9,805 nucleotides of DNA, taken from NCBI GenBank assembly GCA_945863785.1, contig CAMBAQ010000064.1, forward strand, positions 1 through 9,805, written 5' to 3'. A model generated the notes under the pieces. That model ran no database searches. It was not told the origin of the DNA and worked only from the letters and a program-made list of their open reading frames with translations. Positions within the stretch are counted from its first letter, which is position 1; the number at the start of each line of letters is the position of its first letter. This stretch comes from Chthoniobacter flavus (GTDB taxonomy: Bacteria; Verrucomicrobiota; Verrucomicrobiia; Chthoniobacterales; Terrimicrobiaceae). The translations under genes were made by a program, and so were the position numbers. This document shows, one piece after another, positions 1 through 5,875 of this stretch.

Positions 1-685
1 CGACATCTGAAAGGGCGGGGACGAGTTCCTGACAGAGGATCGTGATTTGATTGGGATCGAGGCCGAAGTTGGCATTCGCAGCGAGTGTGGCGCGCGTTCC
101 CGCATTCGTCTCACGACTGGTCATAATGACGAGGGGGATATTGCGACCGAGTCGGCGGGAAGCGGCCAAGATGACTTGGGCGAAATGGGCAAGGTAGCTC
201 GTGTTTTCGGTGACTTCGACAGGGATATCGAGTTTGATGCCGTGGTAGCCGAGGCGTTCACCTAGGCCACCGGCAACGAGGATGACAGCGGTATCCGCAA
301 AGCAACGAAGACCCAGAGCTTCGGCTTGGTCATAATCTTTCCCGAAAGCGGAGAGGTCGACCAGATCAGGCTGTGTGGGCGTGCAGCCATCAAAGGGATT
401 AGCTCCAGATGAAGCCTGAGCCAGGAGGGTTCGTGCATTATGAATGTAGCCGGTGAGTCCGCCTGGGTAGGATTGATGCGCGGTGAGGAGGGTTTCTAAA
501 AAAGCGCGCTTTTCCTCGTCTTGCACGCCGGGGACATCCCAATCAGTGAAGAGGTGTAGCTGATCTTCGGATAGTAAAGCCTCGGCGAGACGGGCTTGGG
601 CTTCGGAGAGAAAACCGGTGTTTATGTGGGCCGCAAATCCGGCTAGGGCGGCGTTACCATTTAGGAGAGCGAGGAGATTGGGCAT
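1..685 (-). CDS. UDP-sugar pyrophosphorylase (USP-type UTP:sugar-1-phosphate uridylyltransferase), N-terminal part, cut by window edge
   Basis: The frame is open from ATG at 685 to the left edge (228 codons), with an in-frame TGA just upstream, so 685 is the first possible ATG. The family makes UDP-sugars (UDP-glucose, -galactose, -glucuronate and others) from UTP and sugar 1-phosphates in the cytosol. Visible family marks are YPGGLTGYIHNA (residues 73-84), NPFDG (96-100), the nucleotide-binding loop LVAGGLGERLGYHGIK (136-151), IMTS (187-190) and NFGLDPNQI (206-214). From memory, these line up in order and spacing with plant UDP-sugar pyrophosphorylase rather than with bacterial GalU. The remaining, larger part of the protein lies outside the window. 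There is no clear Shine-Dalgarno before the start. The family call is firm; the preferred sugar cannot be told from this part. Confidence 0.88.
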   Translation of the reverse strand, partial: MPNLLALLNGNAALAGFAAHINTGFLSEAQARLAEALLSEDQLHLFTDWDVPGVQDEEKRAFLETLLTAHQSYPGGLTGYIHNARTLLAQASSGANPFDGCTPTQPDLVDLSAFGKDYDQAEALGLRCFADTAVILVAGGLGERLGYHGIKLDIPVEVTENTSYLAHFAQVILAASRRLGRNIPLVIMTSRETNAGTRATLAANANFGLDPNQITILCQELVPALSDV

Positions 686-710
686 GGTGAAGAAAGGATG
701 GTCTCATTTC

Positions 711-752
711 CACACGCAAGGCAACTTTTATCTTTCGCTCTAACTGCGTGTG
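711..752. repeat. 8-bp perfect inverted repeat upstream of the USP gene
   Basis: CACACGCA (711-718) and its exact reverse complement TGCGTGTG (745-752) flank a 26-base spacer. The pair lies 26-67 bases before the USP start at 685. The arms are centred about 34 bp apart, roughly three helical turns. It could be an operator or a leader hairpin; nothing identifies a binding protein, and no clear -35/-10 pair was found nearby. Confidence 0.4.
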
Positions 753-1090
753 ATTTGGAGTCCGGGCTAAGAAATGGAAAAGTCCATAAATCGGCCTCGG
801 GGGTTAGGGGGAGCGGATGTGAGTTTCTCGCGAATACGGTTGCCGGCCTCTTCATCCTTATGGCAATGGCTATTAGGTTTTAAATTCTAGCGAGGCGTTT
901 TCACTTGTAGCTGCTTCTCTATCAGTGCCTAATCATTTCTCGTCGCTGGTCGAAAATCGCCGCTGCAGCATGAATCAAAAAGCATTCAGCCTTTGATATT
1001 AGCGATGAGAAGCATGTAACCGTCACCTCGGAACACACCCTCGGTTGGTTTGCTTGCTGCGGCTAGTTTTATATGAAACGCTCGAGACTA

Positions 1091-1139
1091 AAAGTATCGA
1101 AAAAATACTTTGGAAGACGTCTTCATGCAGTGGTTTTTT
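1091..1139 (+). other. Adjacent dyad, 12-bp palindrome and T-run in the gene-free gap
   Basis: AAAGTAT (1091-1097) and ATACTTT (1105-1111) can form a 7-bp stem with an A-rich loop. One base further on, GAAGACGTCTTC (1113-1124) is perfectly self-complementary, and a T6 run follows at 1134-1139. Read on the plus strand this resembles the 3' end of a short transcript, but no gene lies upstream on that strand and the nine bases between stem and T-run are more than a normal intrinsic terminator has. It may be an orphan terminator, the end of a small RNA, or a protein-binding site. Confidence 0.3.
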
Positions 1140-1264
1140 GGCAGCAGTTATGGGGTTCTCCTATCATCTGGAACGAATTCTGCCTGCAACGCCGCCTTCG
1201 AATACGGAGAGTGCGCCGAAGCTGTCCAACGACAGCTGATTAATTTGCTTCAATTCTGTTCATT

Positions 1265-1294
1265 CTGTCAAAACATCTGCTGATGTCGTGACAG
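1265..1294 (-). terminator. Strong hairpin just after phoU, possible operon 3' end
   Basis: On the minus strand, starting seven bases after the phoU stop, CTGTCA-CG-ACATC pairs with GATGT-TT-TGACAG around an AGCA tetraloop. That is a 13-position stem with one mismatch and one G-T pair. No T-run follows it, so it does not fit a classic intrinsic terminator. It may stabilise the 3' end of the pst-phoU message or mark a factor-dependent stop. Confidence 0.4.
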
Positions 1295-1300
1295 GATTTA

Positions 1301-1993
1301 CTAGATGTTCGAGTTGCCAGCAGTGTGGCGGATGTCTTTGAGTGAAACCGCAAAGATCGTATCTTCCGCGATATTCTTGGCTTGATCGCCGATTCTTTCG
1401 AGGCAGCGGGCGATGAATATGAGCTCGAGGAATCCACGAATGGAGTCTGGGTTTTGGGGCATCTTCTCGGTGAGGGATTCTGCAAACTCGCGGTTGAGTT
1501 GATCGAGTTCCTTGTCCCGGTTTTTAATCGTTTTCGCCAACTCGATGTCTCCATCCGCATAAGCTTTCACGGCGTCGTTGAACATCGAAGAGGTGTGGCG
1601 GAACAAAGGCTCTATGTGGGCTGTCTCCGAGAGTACTTGGAGAGCAGTCAGTTTGCGTGCGCGGCGCGCTATACCTACAGCCTGATCGGCTGCGCGCTCA
1701 AGATTGACGCTGGTTTTCATCGCGCCAATCACATTGCGAAGGTCTGAGGCAAAGGGATGGAAACGGAGCATGATCTCGATGCCTTGGGTATCCACTTGGA
1801 TCTCCAATAAATCAATTTCCTCATCGTCGGCAATAACGGTGTTGCAGAAGTCCTCATCGCGATCCAAAAGGCCCTTGCGGGAGTTCTCAATGCTTCGGGA
1901 CACCAAGCTCGACATCATGAGGACATCCTTTCTCAGGTTATCGAGTGCGGCTTCGAAACTGCTCAGGATGTGACGGGCGGCTTCTTCTGGCAT
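1301..1993 (-). CDS. phoU: Phosphate-specific transport system accessory protein PhoU
   Basis: PhoU is a cytoplasmic helical protein that links the Pst transporter to the PhoR sensor kinase and keeps the Pho response off when phosphate is plentiful. From ATG at 1993 the product has 230 residues, near the family's usual size (about 240). It shows the two PhoU repeats: residues 14-115 with LERAADQAVGIA (98-109), and about 130-212 with LERIGDQAKNIAE (198-210); their acidic residues are the family's metal-binding type. The frame can extend to a TTG at 2032 that overlaps the pstB stop (TTGA), giving 243 residues and coupled translation. I prefer 1993 because homology begins there and a candidate promoter sits just ahead. 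Neither start has a Shine-Dalgarno. It is the last gene of the operon. Confidence 0.93.
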   Translation of the reverse strand: MPEEAARHILSSFEAALDNLRKDVLMMSSLVSRSIENSRKGLLDRDEDFCNTVIADDEEIDLLEIQVDTQGIEIMLRFHPFASDLRNVIGAMKTSVNLERAADQAVGIARRARKLTALQVLSETAHIEPLFRHTSSMFNDAVKAYADGDIELAKTIKNRDKELDQLNREFAESLTEKMPQNPDSIRGFLELIFIARCLERIGDQAKNIAEDTIFAVSLKDIRHTAGNSNI

Positions 1994-2003
1994 AGCAATG
2001 GAT

Positions 2004-2032
2004 ATAATACTGGAAGGGTTCTGATTAATCAA
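2004..2032 (-). promoter_or_regulatory. Candidate internal sigma70-type promoter for phoU
   Basis: On the minus strand TTGATT (2032-2027; first four bases match the -35 consensus) and TATTAT (2009-2004; five of six match the -10 consensus) are separated by exactly 17 bases. Transcription would start near 1997, only a few bases before the phoU ATG at 1993, giving an almost leaderless message. The -35 overlaps the pstB stop codon, so this would let phoU be made apart from the pst genes. It is a motif match only. Confidence 0.35.
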
Positions 2033-2844
2033 CCGAATCGGCCGGTGATGTAATCTTCGGTTTTTTTCTCCGATGGATTGGAGAAGATCTTGTGGGTGTT
2101 ATCGTACTCGACAAGTTTGCCGAGATAGAAAAAAGCGGTGCGGTCCGAGCAGCGGGTGGCCTGCTGCATGTTGTGGGTCACGATGATGATCGTGAATTCC
2201 TGTTTCAATTCGCGGATAAGTTCCTCCACTTTCACGGTCGCGATCGGGTCGAGGGCCGAGCAGGGTTCGTCCATGAGTAGGACTTTCGGGCGGTTTGCTA
2301 TGGCTCTGGCTATGCAAAGGCGTTGCATCTGGCCACCGGAAAGACCCAGCGCGCTCTCATGCAGACGGTCTTTCACTTCATCCCATAGAGCGGCTCCACG
2401 CAGGCTGCGCTCCACGCAGTCGTCGAGGAGGCTTTTTTTTGTCTGTCCGCTGATCCGAAGTGCGTAAACCACATTCTCGTAAATCGACTTAGGAAATGGG
2501 TTCGATTTTTGGAACACCATCCCGATGGTACGGCGAAGAGCGATGACCTCCACATTGCGGTCGAAGATGCTTTTTCCAACAAGCTGGATTTCGCCGGAGT
2601 GGTGAACGCCTTCGATGAGTTCGTTCATTCGGTTGAAGTTCCGGAGCAGGGTGGATTTTCCACACCCCGATGGGCCAATAAAAGCGGTGACCTGTTTTTC
2701 CGGGATATCCATGTTGATATCGAAAAGGGCCTGTTTTTTCCCGTAGAAGAAATTGAAGTCCCTTACGGAGATGAAGTCAGCCCGTCCCGATTCATGGACA
2801 GCTGCGGGCGTGGATTGGCTGGCGTGTTCGGCTAGAGTGGGCAT
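2029..2844 (-). CDS. pstB: Phosphate ABC transporter ATP-binding protein PstB
   Basis: This is the ATPase that drives phosphate import through PstC/PstA on the cytoplasmic face of the inner membrane. All ABC marks are present (numbering from ATG 2844, 271 residues): Walker A GPSGCGKST at 57-65, Q-loop Q112, signature LSGGQ at 168-172, Walker B VLLMDEP at 188-194, D-loop SALD at 196-199 and switch His224. FDINMDIPEKQVTAFIGPSG and NRMNEL are typical of PstB rather than other importers. About 20 extra residues precede the first strand compared with many PstB. An in-frame TTG at 2889 would add 15 residues and overlap the pstA end by 32 bases; I prefer the ATG at 2844, 13 bases after the pstA stop. 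Neither start has a Shine-Dalgarno. Confidence 0.96.
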   Translation of the reverse strand: MPTLAEHASQSTPAAVHESGRADFISVRDFNFFYGKKQALFDINMDIPEKQVTAFIGPSGCGKSTLLRNFNRMNELIEGVHHSGEIQLVGKSIFDRNVEVIALRRTIGMVFQKSNPFPKSIYENVVYALRISGQTKKSLLDDCVERSLRGAALWDEVKDRLHESALGLSGGQMQRLCIARAIANRPKVLLMDEPCSALDPIATVKVEELIRELKQEFTIIIVTHNMQQATRCSDRTAFFYLGKLVEYDNTHKIFSNPSEKKTEDYITGRFG

Positions 2845-2857
2845 CGCGTGAATCGGT

Positions 2858-3748
2858 TTAATGTTTTCTAGAAAAAGCGGTTTGTGCAATGATGTTTGCT
2901 GCGGTCACGAATGCGACCAGCACAAGCGAAGCCGTCCAAGCCATCTGGATTTGATGTGGAAATGGAACGGTAGAAAAATTATAAATTAAGACCGAGAGTG
3001 AGGCCGTGGGTTCTGAGAGCGAATTCGCCCAGTATTGACTGAAGAGGGCGGTGAAAATCAGCGGAGCTGTTTCGCCGGCCGCTCTTGCCACGGCGAGCAT
3101 GATCCCGGTCATAATCGCCGGCAAAGCGTCTGGGAGAACGACTCGGATGATTGTTTGGAATCTGGTCGCGCCGAGTCCGTACGAGGCCTCACGGTAAGCG
3201 CTCTGAACTCCCGTGAGGGCTTGCTCGGCTGTGAGAAGAATCGTCGGGAGCATGAGCACGGCCAGCGCGACGCCTCCGGCATAGGCCGAAAAGTAGCCGG
3301 TGCGCATTACGACAATCGCAAAGGCAAAAACGCCGCAAATGATCGACGGGATGCCCGTCAGCAATTTTGCGACCAGCCGCACGGTCTTGGCTAATCGGGA
3401 GATGGGGGCATATTCATTGATGTAAATCGCAGATAAAATCCCGACCGGAGCCGCTATCGCCAGCGCGATCCCGACCATCACCAGTGTGCCGATGATCGCA
3501 TTGCCGAACCCGCCACCAGCCATGCCGGCCGCCGGGGGGAGTTCCGTGAAAATGTGGAGGCTAAGGAGAGGGAGACCGTTTTTCAGTACCAGAATGACGA
3601 TAGAAACCAGCGGCACCAGTGTGGCCAAAGAAAGCGCGATGCAGAGAAGAGTGAGAAAGCGGTTCTGGAGCGAGCGGGAAAGGGCCCGGCTGGCCTCATG
3701 CTTATCAGTCTTAAAAAAATCCAGCGAGTGTGTTCCGATGTTATCCAT
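2858..3748 (-). CDS. pstA: Phosphate ABC transporter permease PstA
   Basis: One of the two inner-membrane permease subunits that form the phosphate channel with PstC. The 296-residue product has a hydrophilic N-terminus of about 30 residues, then a first membrane helix (about 31-56), several further hydrophobic segments, and the cytoplasmic EAA loop EASYGLGATRFQTIIRVVLP (187-206) that contacts PstB. The ARAAGETAPL stretch (221-230) is typical of PstA. The length is normal for the family. It starts at ATG 3748, six bases after the pstC stop, and ends 13 bases before the preferred pstB start, so it sits mid-operon. No clear Shine-Dalgarno is seen, so translation may depend on coupling. Confidence 0.95.
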   Translation of the reverse strand: MDNIGTHSLDFFKTDKHEASRALSRSLQNRFLTLLCIALSLATLVPLVSIVILVLKNGLPLLSLHIFTELPPAAGMAGGGFGNAIIGTLVMVGIALAIAAPVGILSAIYINEYAPISRLAKTVRLVAKLLTGIPSIICGVFAFAIVVMRTGYFSAYAGGVALAVLMLPTILLTAEQALTGVQSAYREASYGLGATRFQTIIRVVLPDALPAIMTGIMLAVARAAGETAPLIFTALFSQYWANSLSEPTASLSVLIYNFSTVPFPHQIQMAWTASLVLVAFVTAANIIAQTAFSRKH

Positions 3749-3754
3749 GGCGAA

Positions 3755-4705
3755 TTAGTGAATTCCAGCCGTTTTCCGCTGGGTGTAACGAAGGATCGCC
3801 TCACCCGCTAGATTCACCAGCAGCGTGATTAAAACAAGGATGAGGGCGGCATACATCAGGGAGTTGACCTGCATGCCCGTGGCCTCCCCGAATTGGTTTG
3901 CCAGCAAGCCGGCGAGCGTGCCGGAGGGGGACAGGACAGACCACGAGAGTCGTGAACTGTTTCCTATGAGCATCGCTACAGCCATAGTTTCCCCCATGGC
4001 GCGTCCCAAAGCTAATATTGTGGCGGCTACCAACCCAGGCGCGGCACTGGGAACTATGACGCCCAAGATGGCTTCCCAGCGTGTCGCGCCTAGGGCGTAG
4101 GCGCCCTCACGCAAAGTGTGTGGCACGGCGGCGAGGGAGTTGCGCGAGATGGCGGTGATCGTTGGCAGGATCATGATCGCCAGCACAATCGATGCGGTGA
4201 GCAGGGAGTTGCCATACGCCGGACCTGAAAAAATGGGCACGCCCGACAGATGGACTGTGGCCCAGTCGCCGAAACCCTTGACCAGTGGAATGACCACAAA
4301 AATGCCCCATAGCCCGTAAACAACGCTTGGGATCGAGGCCAACATTTCGACTACAAAGCGGACGGTTTGCCTGACGGGGCGGGCGAGAAAATTCTCATTC
4401 AAAAAAATCGCGATGGAGATGCCGAGGGGAAAGGCGAGCAGGATAGCGATCCCCGAGCTGGCGACCGTGCCTATAATGAATGGGAGAACGCCGAATTTTT
4501 CCCTATTGGGCACCCAAGCCGCCGTTGTGAGAAAGTTCCAGCCGAATTTGTTGATCGAGGGCCAAGCCCCATAGATGATTTCATAAAGGATCCACCCGAG
4601 GGTCAGCACCGCGAGAGCTGCTGCCGCTTGGCAAAGCAAGCGGAACAAATCCAGCCTGGACTTAAAGTCGGCGATCGGCTGGGACTCTGGATCGGGTGCT
4701 GACAC
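3755..4705 (-). CDS. pstC: Phosphate ABC transporter permease PstC
   Basis: The second permease subunit of the Pst importer, in the inner membrane. The 316-residue product has a short polar N-terminus, a first membrane helix at about 23-47, a periplasmic loop with NFLTTAAWVPNREKFGVLPF (57-76), then five or so further helices. The EAA loop EGAYALGATRWEAILGVIVP (200-219) and GRAMGETMAVAMLIGN (234-249) are characteristic of PstC. The start is GTG at 4705, 14 bases after the pstS stop, and no ATG lies close by in frame. There is no recognisable Shine-Dalgarno. Identity is firm from motifs and operon position. Confidence 0.95.
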   Translation of the reverse strand: MSAPDPESQPIADFKSRLDLFRLLCQAAAALAVLTLGWILYEIIYGAWPSINKFGWNFLTTAAWVPNREKFGVLPFIIGTVASSGIAILLAFPLGISIAIFLNENFLARPVRQTVRFVVEMLASIPSVVYGLWGIFVVIPLVKGFGDWATVHLSGVPIFSGPAYGNSLLTASIVLAIMILPTITAISRNSLAAVPHTLREGAYALGATRWEAILGVIVPSAAPGLVAATILALGRAMGETMAVAMLIGNSSRLSWSVLSPSGTLAGLLANQFGEATGMQVNSLMYAALILVLITLLVNLAGEAILRYTQRKTAGIH

Positions 4706-4719
4706 GGTGTGGATATGAC

Positions 4720-5751
4720 TTACTGAATGGTTTCGAGGGCCGCTTTCGACTTCTCAACCACAGATTCCGGTAGCGGAATATAGCCGAGTTCCTCTGAGAA
4801 TTTCTGTCCCTCTACGAGGCTCCAGTTGATGAAATCCTTCAAGGCCTTTAATTTACCTGCATCTGCATATTTTTTATAACACAACAACCATGTGAAGCTG
4901 ACGATAGGATAGTCTTGCGCGCCTTCGGGGTCGACTGGCCAGATGCGGAGGTTCTCGGGTAATGTGACATTGGCGAGAGTTTCACGGCCAGCAGCGATAT
5001 TGGGAGCGACGAAGTTGCCAGATTTGTTTTGCAGCATGGCCATTGATAGGCCGTTGTCTTTGGCGTAGCCGTATTCCACGTAGCCGATCGTTCCGGGCGA
5101 TTGCTTGATGAGGGCGGTGACTCCCTCATTGCCCTTCCCGCCGACGCCTGCAGGGAATGTGACGGATTTGTCCGTGCCGATCTCATCATTGAATTTCGGG
5201 CTGATCGCCGAGAGGTGCTGGGTGAAGACATAGGTCGTTCCACTTCCATCCGAGCGGTAGGCGACCTGGATTGAAAGATTGGGGAGTGTGAGAGTTGGGT
5301 TCTCCTTGACGATCGCCGGGTCGTTCCAATGTGTGACGGTTCCAAGGTAAATCCCAGCCATGACTTCTCGCGTCAGCTTGATATCCTTAACGCCCGGAAG
5401 GTTGTAGGCGAAGACAATCTCTCCCGCTGTGGCGGGAACCATCACCACGCCTTGCGGCACCTTGGAGATGTCCTGATCGCTCATCGCGGCATCGCTGGCG
5501 CCGAAGTCCACCACGCCTTGGATGAAATTTTTCACACCGGCACCGCTTCCCACCGACTGGTAGTTCACTTTCACCGCTGGTTGGATTTTATTGAACTCGA
5601 CACTCCAGCGTTGATAAAGCGGAGCGGGGAATGTGGCGCCTGCACCTGATATTTGCTGAGCCGAAGCTTTCTGTACAAATAGGCTTGTGCCAACGAGGGC
5701 TAAGCCTGCCGATAGGATGGAATTTAATTTCATATGAAATGAGTCCATCAT
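4720..5751 (-). CDS. pstS: Periplasmic phosphate-binding protein PstS
   Basis: PstS captures phosphate in the periplasm and hands it to PstC/PstA. From ATG 5751 the product has 343 residues, with a Sec signal peptide (hydrophobic core about 11-26, probable cleavage after ASA at 29-31). Phosphate-site motifs follow: SGAGATFPAPLYQRW (35-49), YQSVGSGAG (64-72), FGASDAAMSD (83-92) and RSDGSGTTYVFTQ (166-178). No lipobox cysteine is present, so it is probably a soluble periplasmic protein. The frame reaches back to a TTG at 5769; the ATG at 5751 has an AAGG eight bases ahead, and ATG 5733 would give a more compact signal peptide. It is first in the pst operon and probably under phosphate control through the repeat at 5789-5806. 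Confidence 0.95.
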   Translation of the reverse strand: MMDSFHMKLNSILSAGLALVGTSLFVQKASAQQISGAGATFPAPLYQRWSVEFNKIQPAVKVNYQSVGSGAGVKNFIQGVVDFGASDAAMSDQDISKVPQGVVMVPATAGEIVFAYNLPGVKDIKLTREVMAGIYLGTVTHWNDPAIVKENPTLTLPNLSIQVAYRSDGSGTTYVFTQHLSAISPKFNDEIGTDKSVTFPAGVGGKGNEGVTALIKQSPGTIGYVEYGYAKDNGLSMAMLQNKSGNFVAPNIAAGRETLANVTLPENLRIWPVDPEGAQDYPIVSFTWLLCYKKYADAGKLKALKDFINWSLVEGQKFSEELGYIPLPESVVEKSKAALETIQ

Positions 5752-5788
5752 TTTATATGCCTTTTTCAAGAAAAGCGAGAAAGTCCCG

Positions 5789-5806
5789 TGTTACGAAATT
5801 GTAACG
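5789..5806. promoter_or_regulatory. Pho-box-like direct repeat between pstS and purH
   Basis: On the plus strand TGTTACG (5789-5795) and TGTAACG (5800-5806) are separated by AAAT. Seven-base half sites 11 bp apart with an A/T-rich four-base spacer is the architecture of the PhoB box (CTGTCAT, 4 bases, CTGTCAT in E. coli). The half sites share TGT but differ from CTGTCAT elsewhere. The same bases also form an inverted repeat, GTTAC-N6-GTAAC, so either orientation could be read. It lies 38 bases upstream of the pstS ATG at 5751. The nearest -10-like hexamer for pstS (TATAAA, minus, 5757-5752) is about 31 bases from it, further than in E. coli Pho promoters. Position next to pstS makes the call reasonable. 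Confidence 0.5.
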
Positions 5807-5834
5807 TTTCCTATTTCGTGCGCCAGTTTCTCTA

Positions 5835-5861
5835 TTGAACTACCGGGGCTGCGGCTATAAT
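5835..5861 (+). promoter_or_regulatory. Candidate purH promoter
   Basis: TATAAT at 5856-5861 is a perfect -10 hexamer. TTGAAC at 5835-5840 (four of six) is the best -35, at a short 15-base spacing. Transcription would start near 5868, only about eight bases before the purH ATG at 5876, leaving no room for a Shine-Dalgarno. Confidence 0.45.
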
Positions 5862-5875
5862 CTTTCTGCTCCAAA

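Larger units (their letters stand above)
686..1264. other. Gene-free interval between the divergent USP gene and the end of the pst operon
   Basis: No convincing gene was found here. The short open frames (for example 698-883 and 1045-1239 on plus, 661-855 on minus) overlap each other, lack ribosome sites and encode peptides with no recognisable family. The interval does hold structure: the inverted repeat at 711-752, a dyad at 1091-1111 (AAAGTAT, 7-base loop, ATACTTT), a 12-bp perfect palindrome GAAGACGTCTTC at 1113-1124 followed nine bases later by six T (1134-1139), and a 7-bp hairpin AGCTGTC-CAAC-GACAGCT at 1220-1237. It must also contain the USP promoter and possibly a small RNA, but neither can be fixed from the sequence. 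Confidence 0.5.

Noticed and set aside
1045..1239. 64-codon plus-strand open frame in the gene-free gap, and the overlapping frames at 698-883 and 661-855
   Set aside because: No ribosome site, no family resemblance and mutual overlap on opposite strands (661-855 and 698-883). They are better explained as chance open frames.
2509..2835. 108-codon plus-strand open frame within pstB
   Set aside because: Antisense to the Walker A region of pstB, with no independent support.
2845..2889. 15-residue N-terminal extension of PstB from a TTG codon
   Set aside because: It overlaps the pstA end, has no Shine-Dalgarno and precedes an ATG at 2844 that lies just after the pstA stop. It is kept only as an alternative start.
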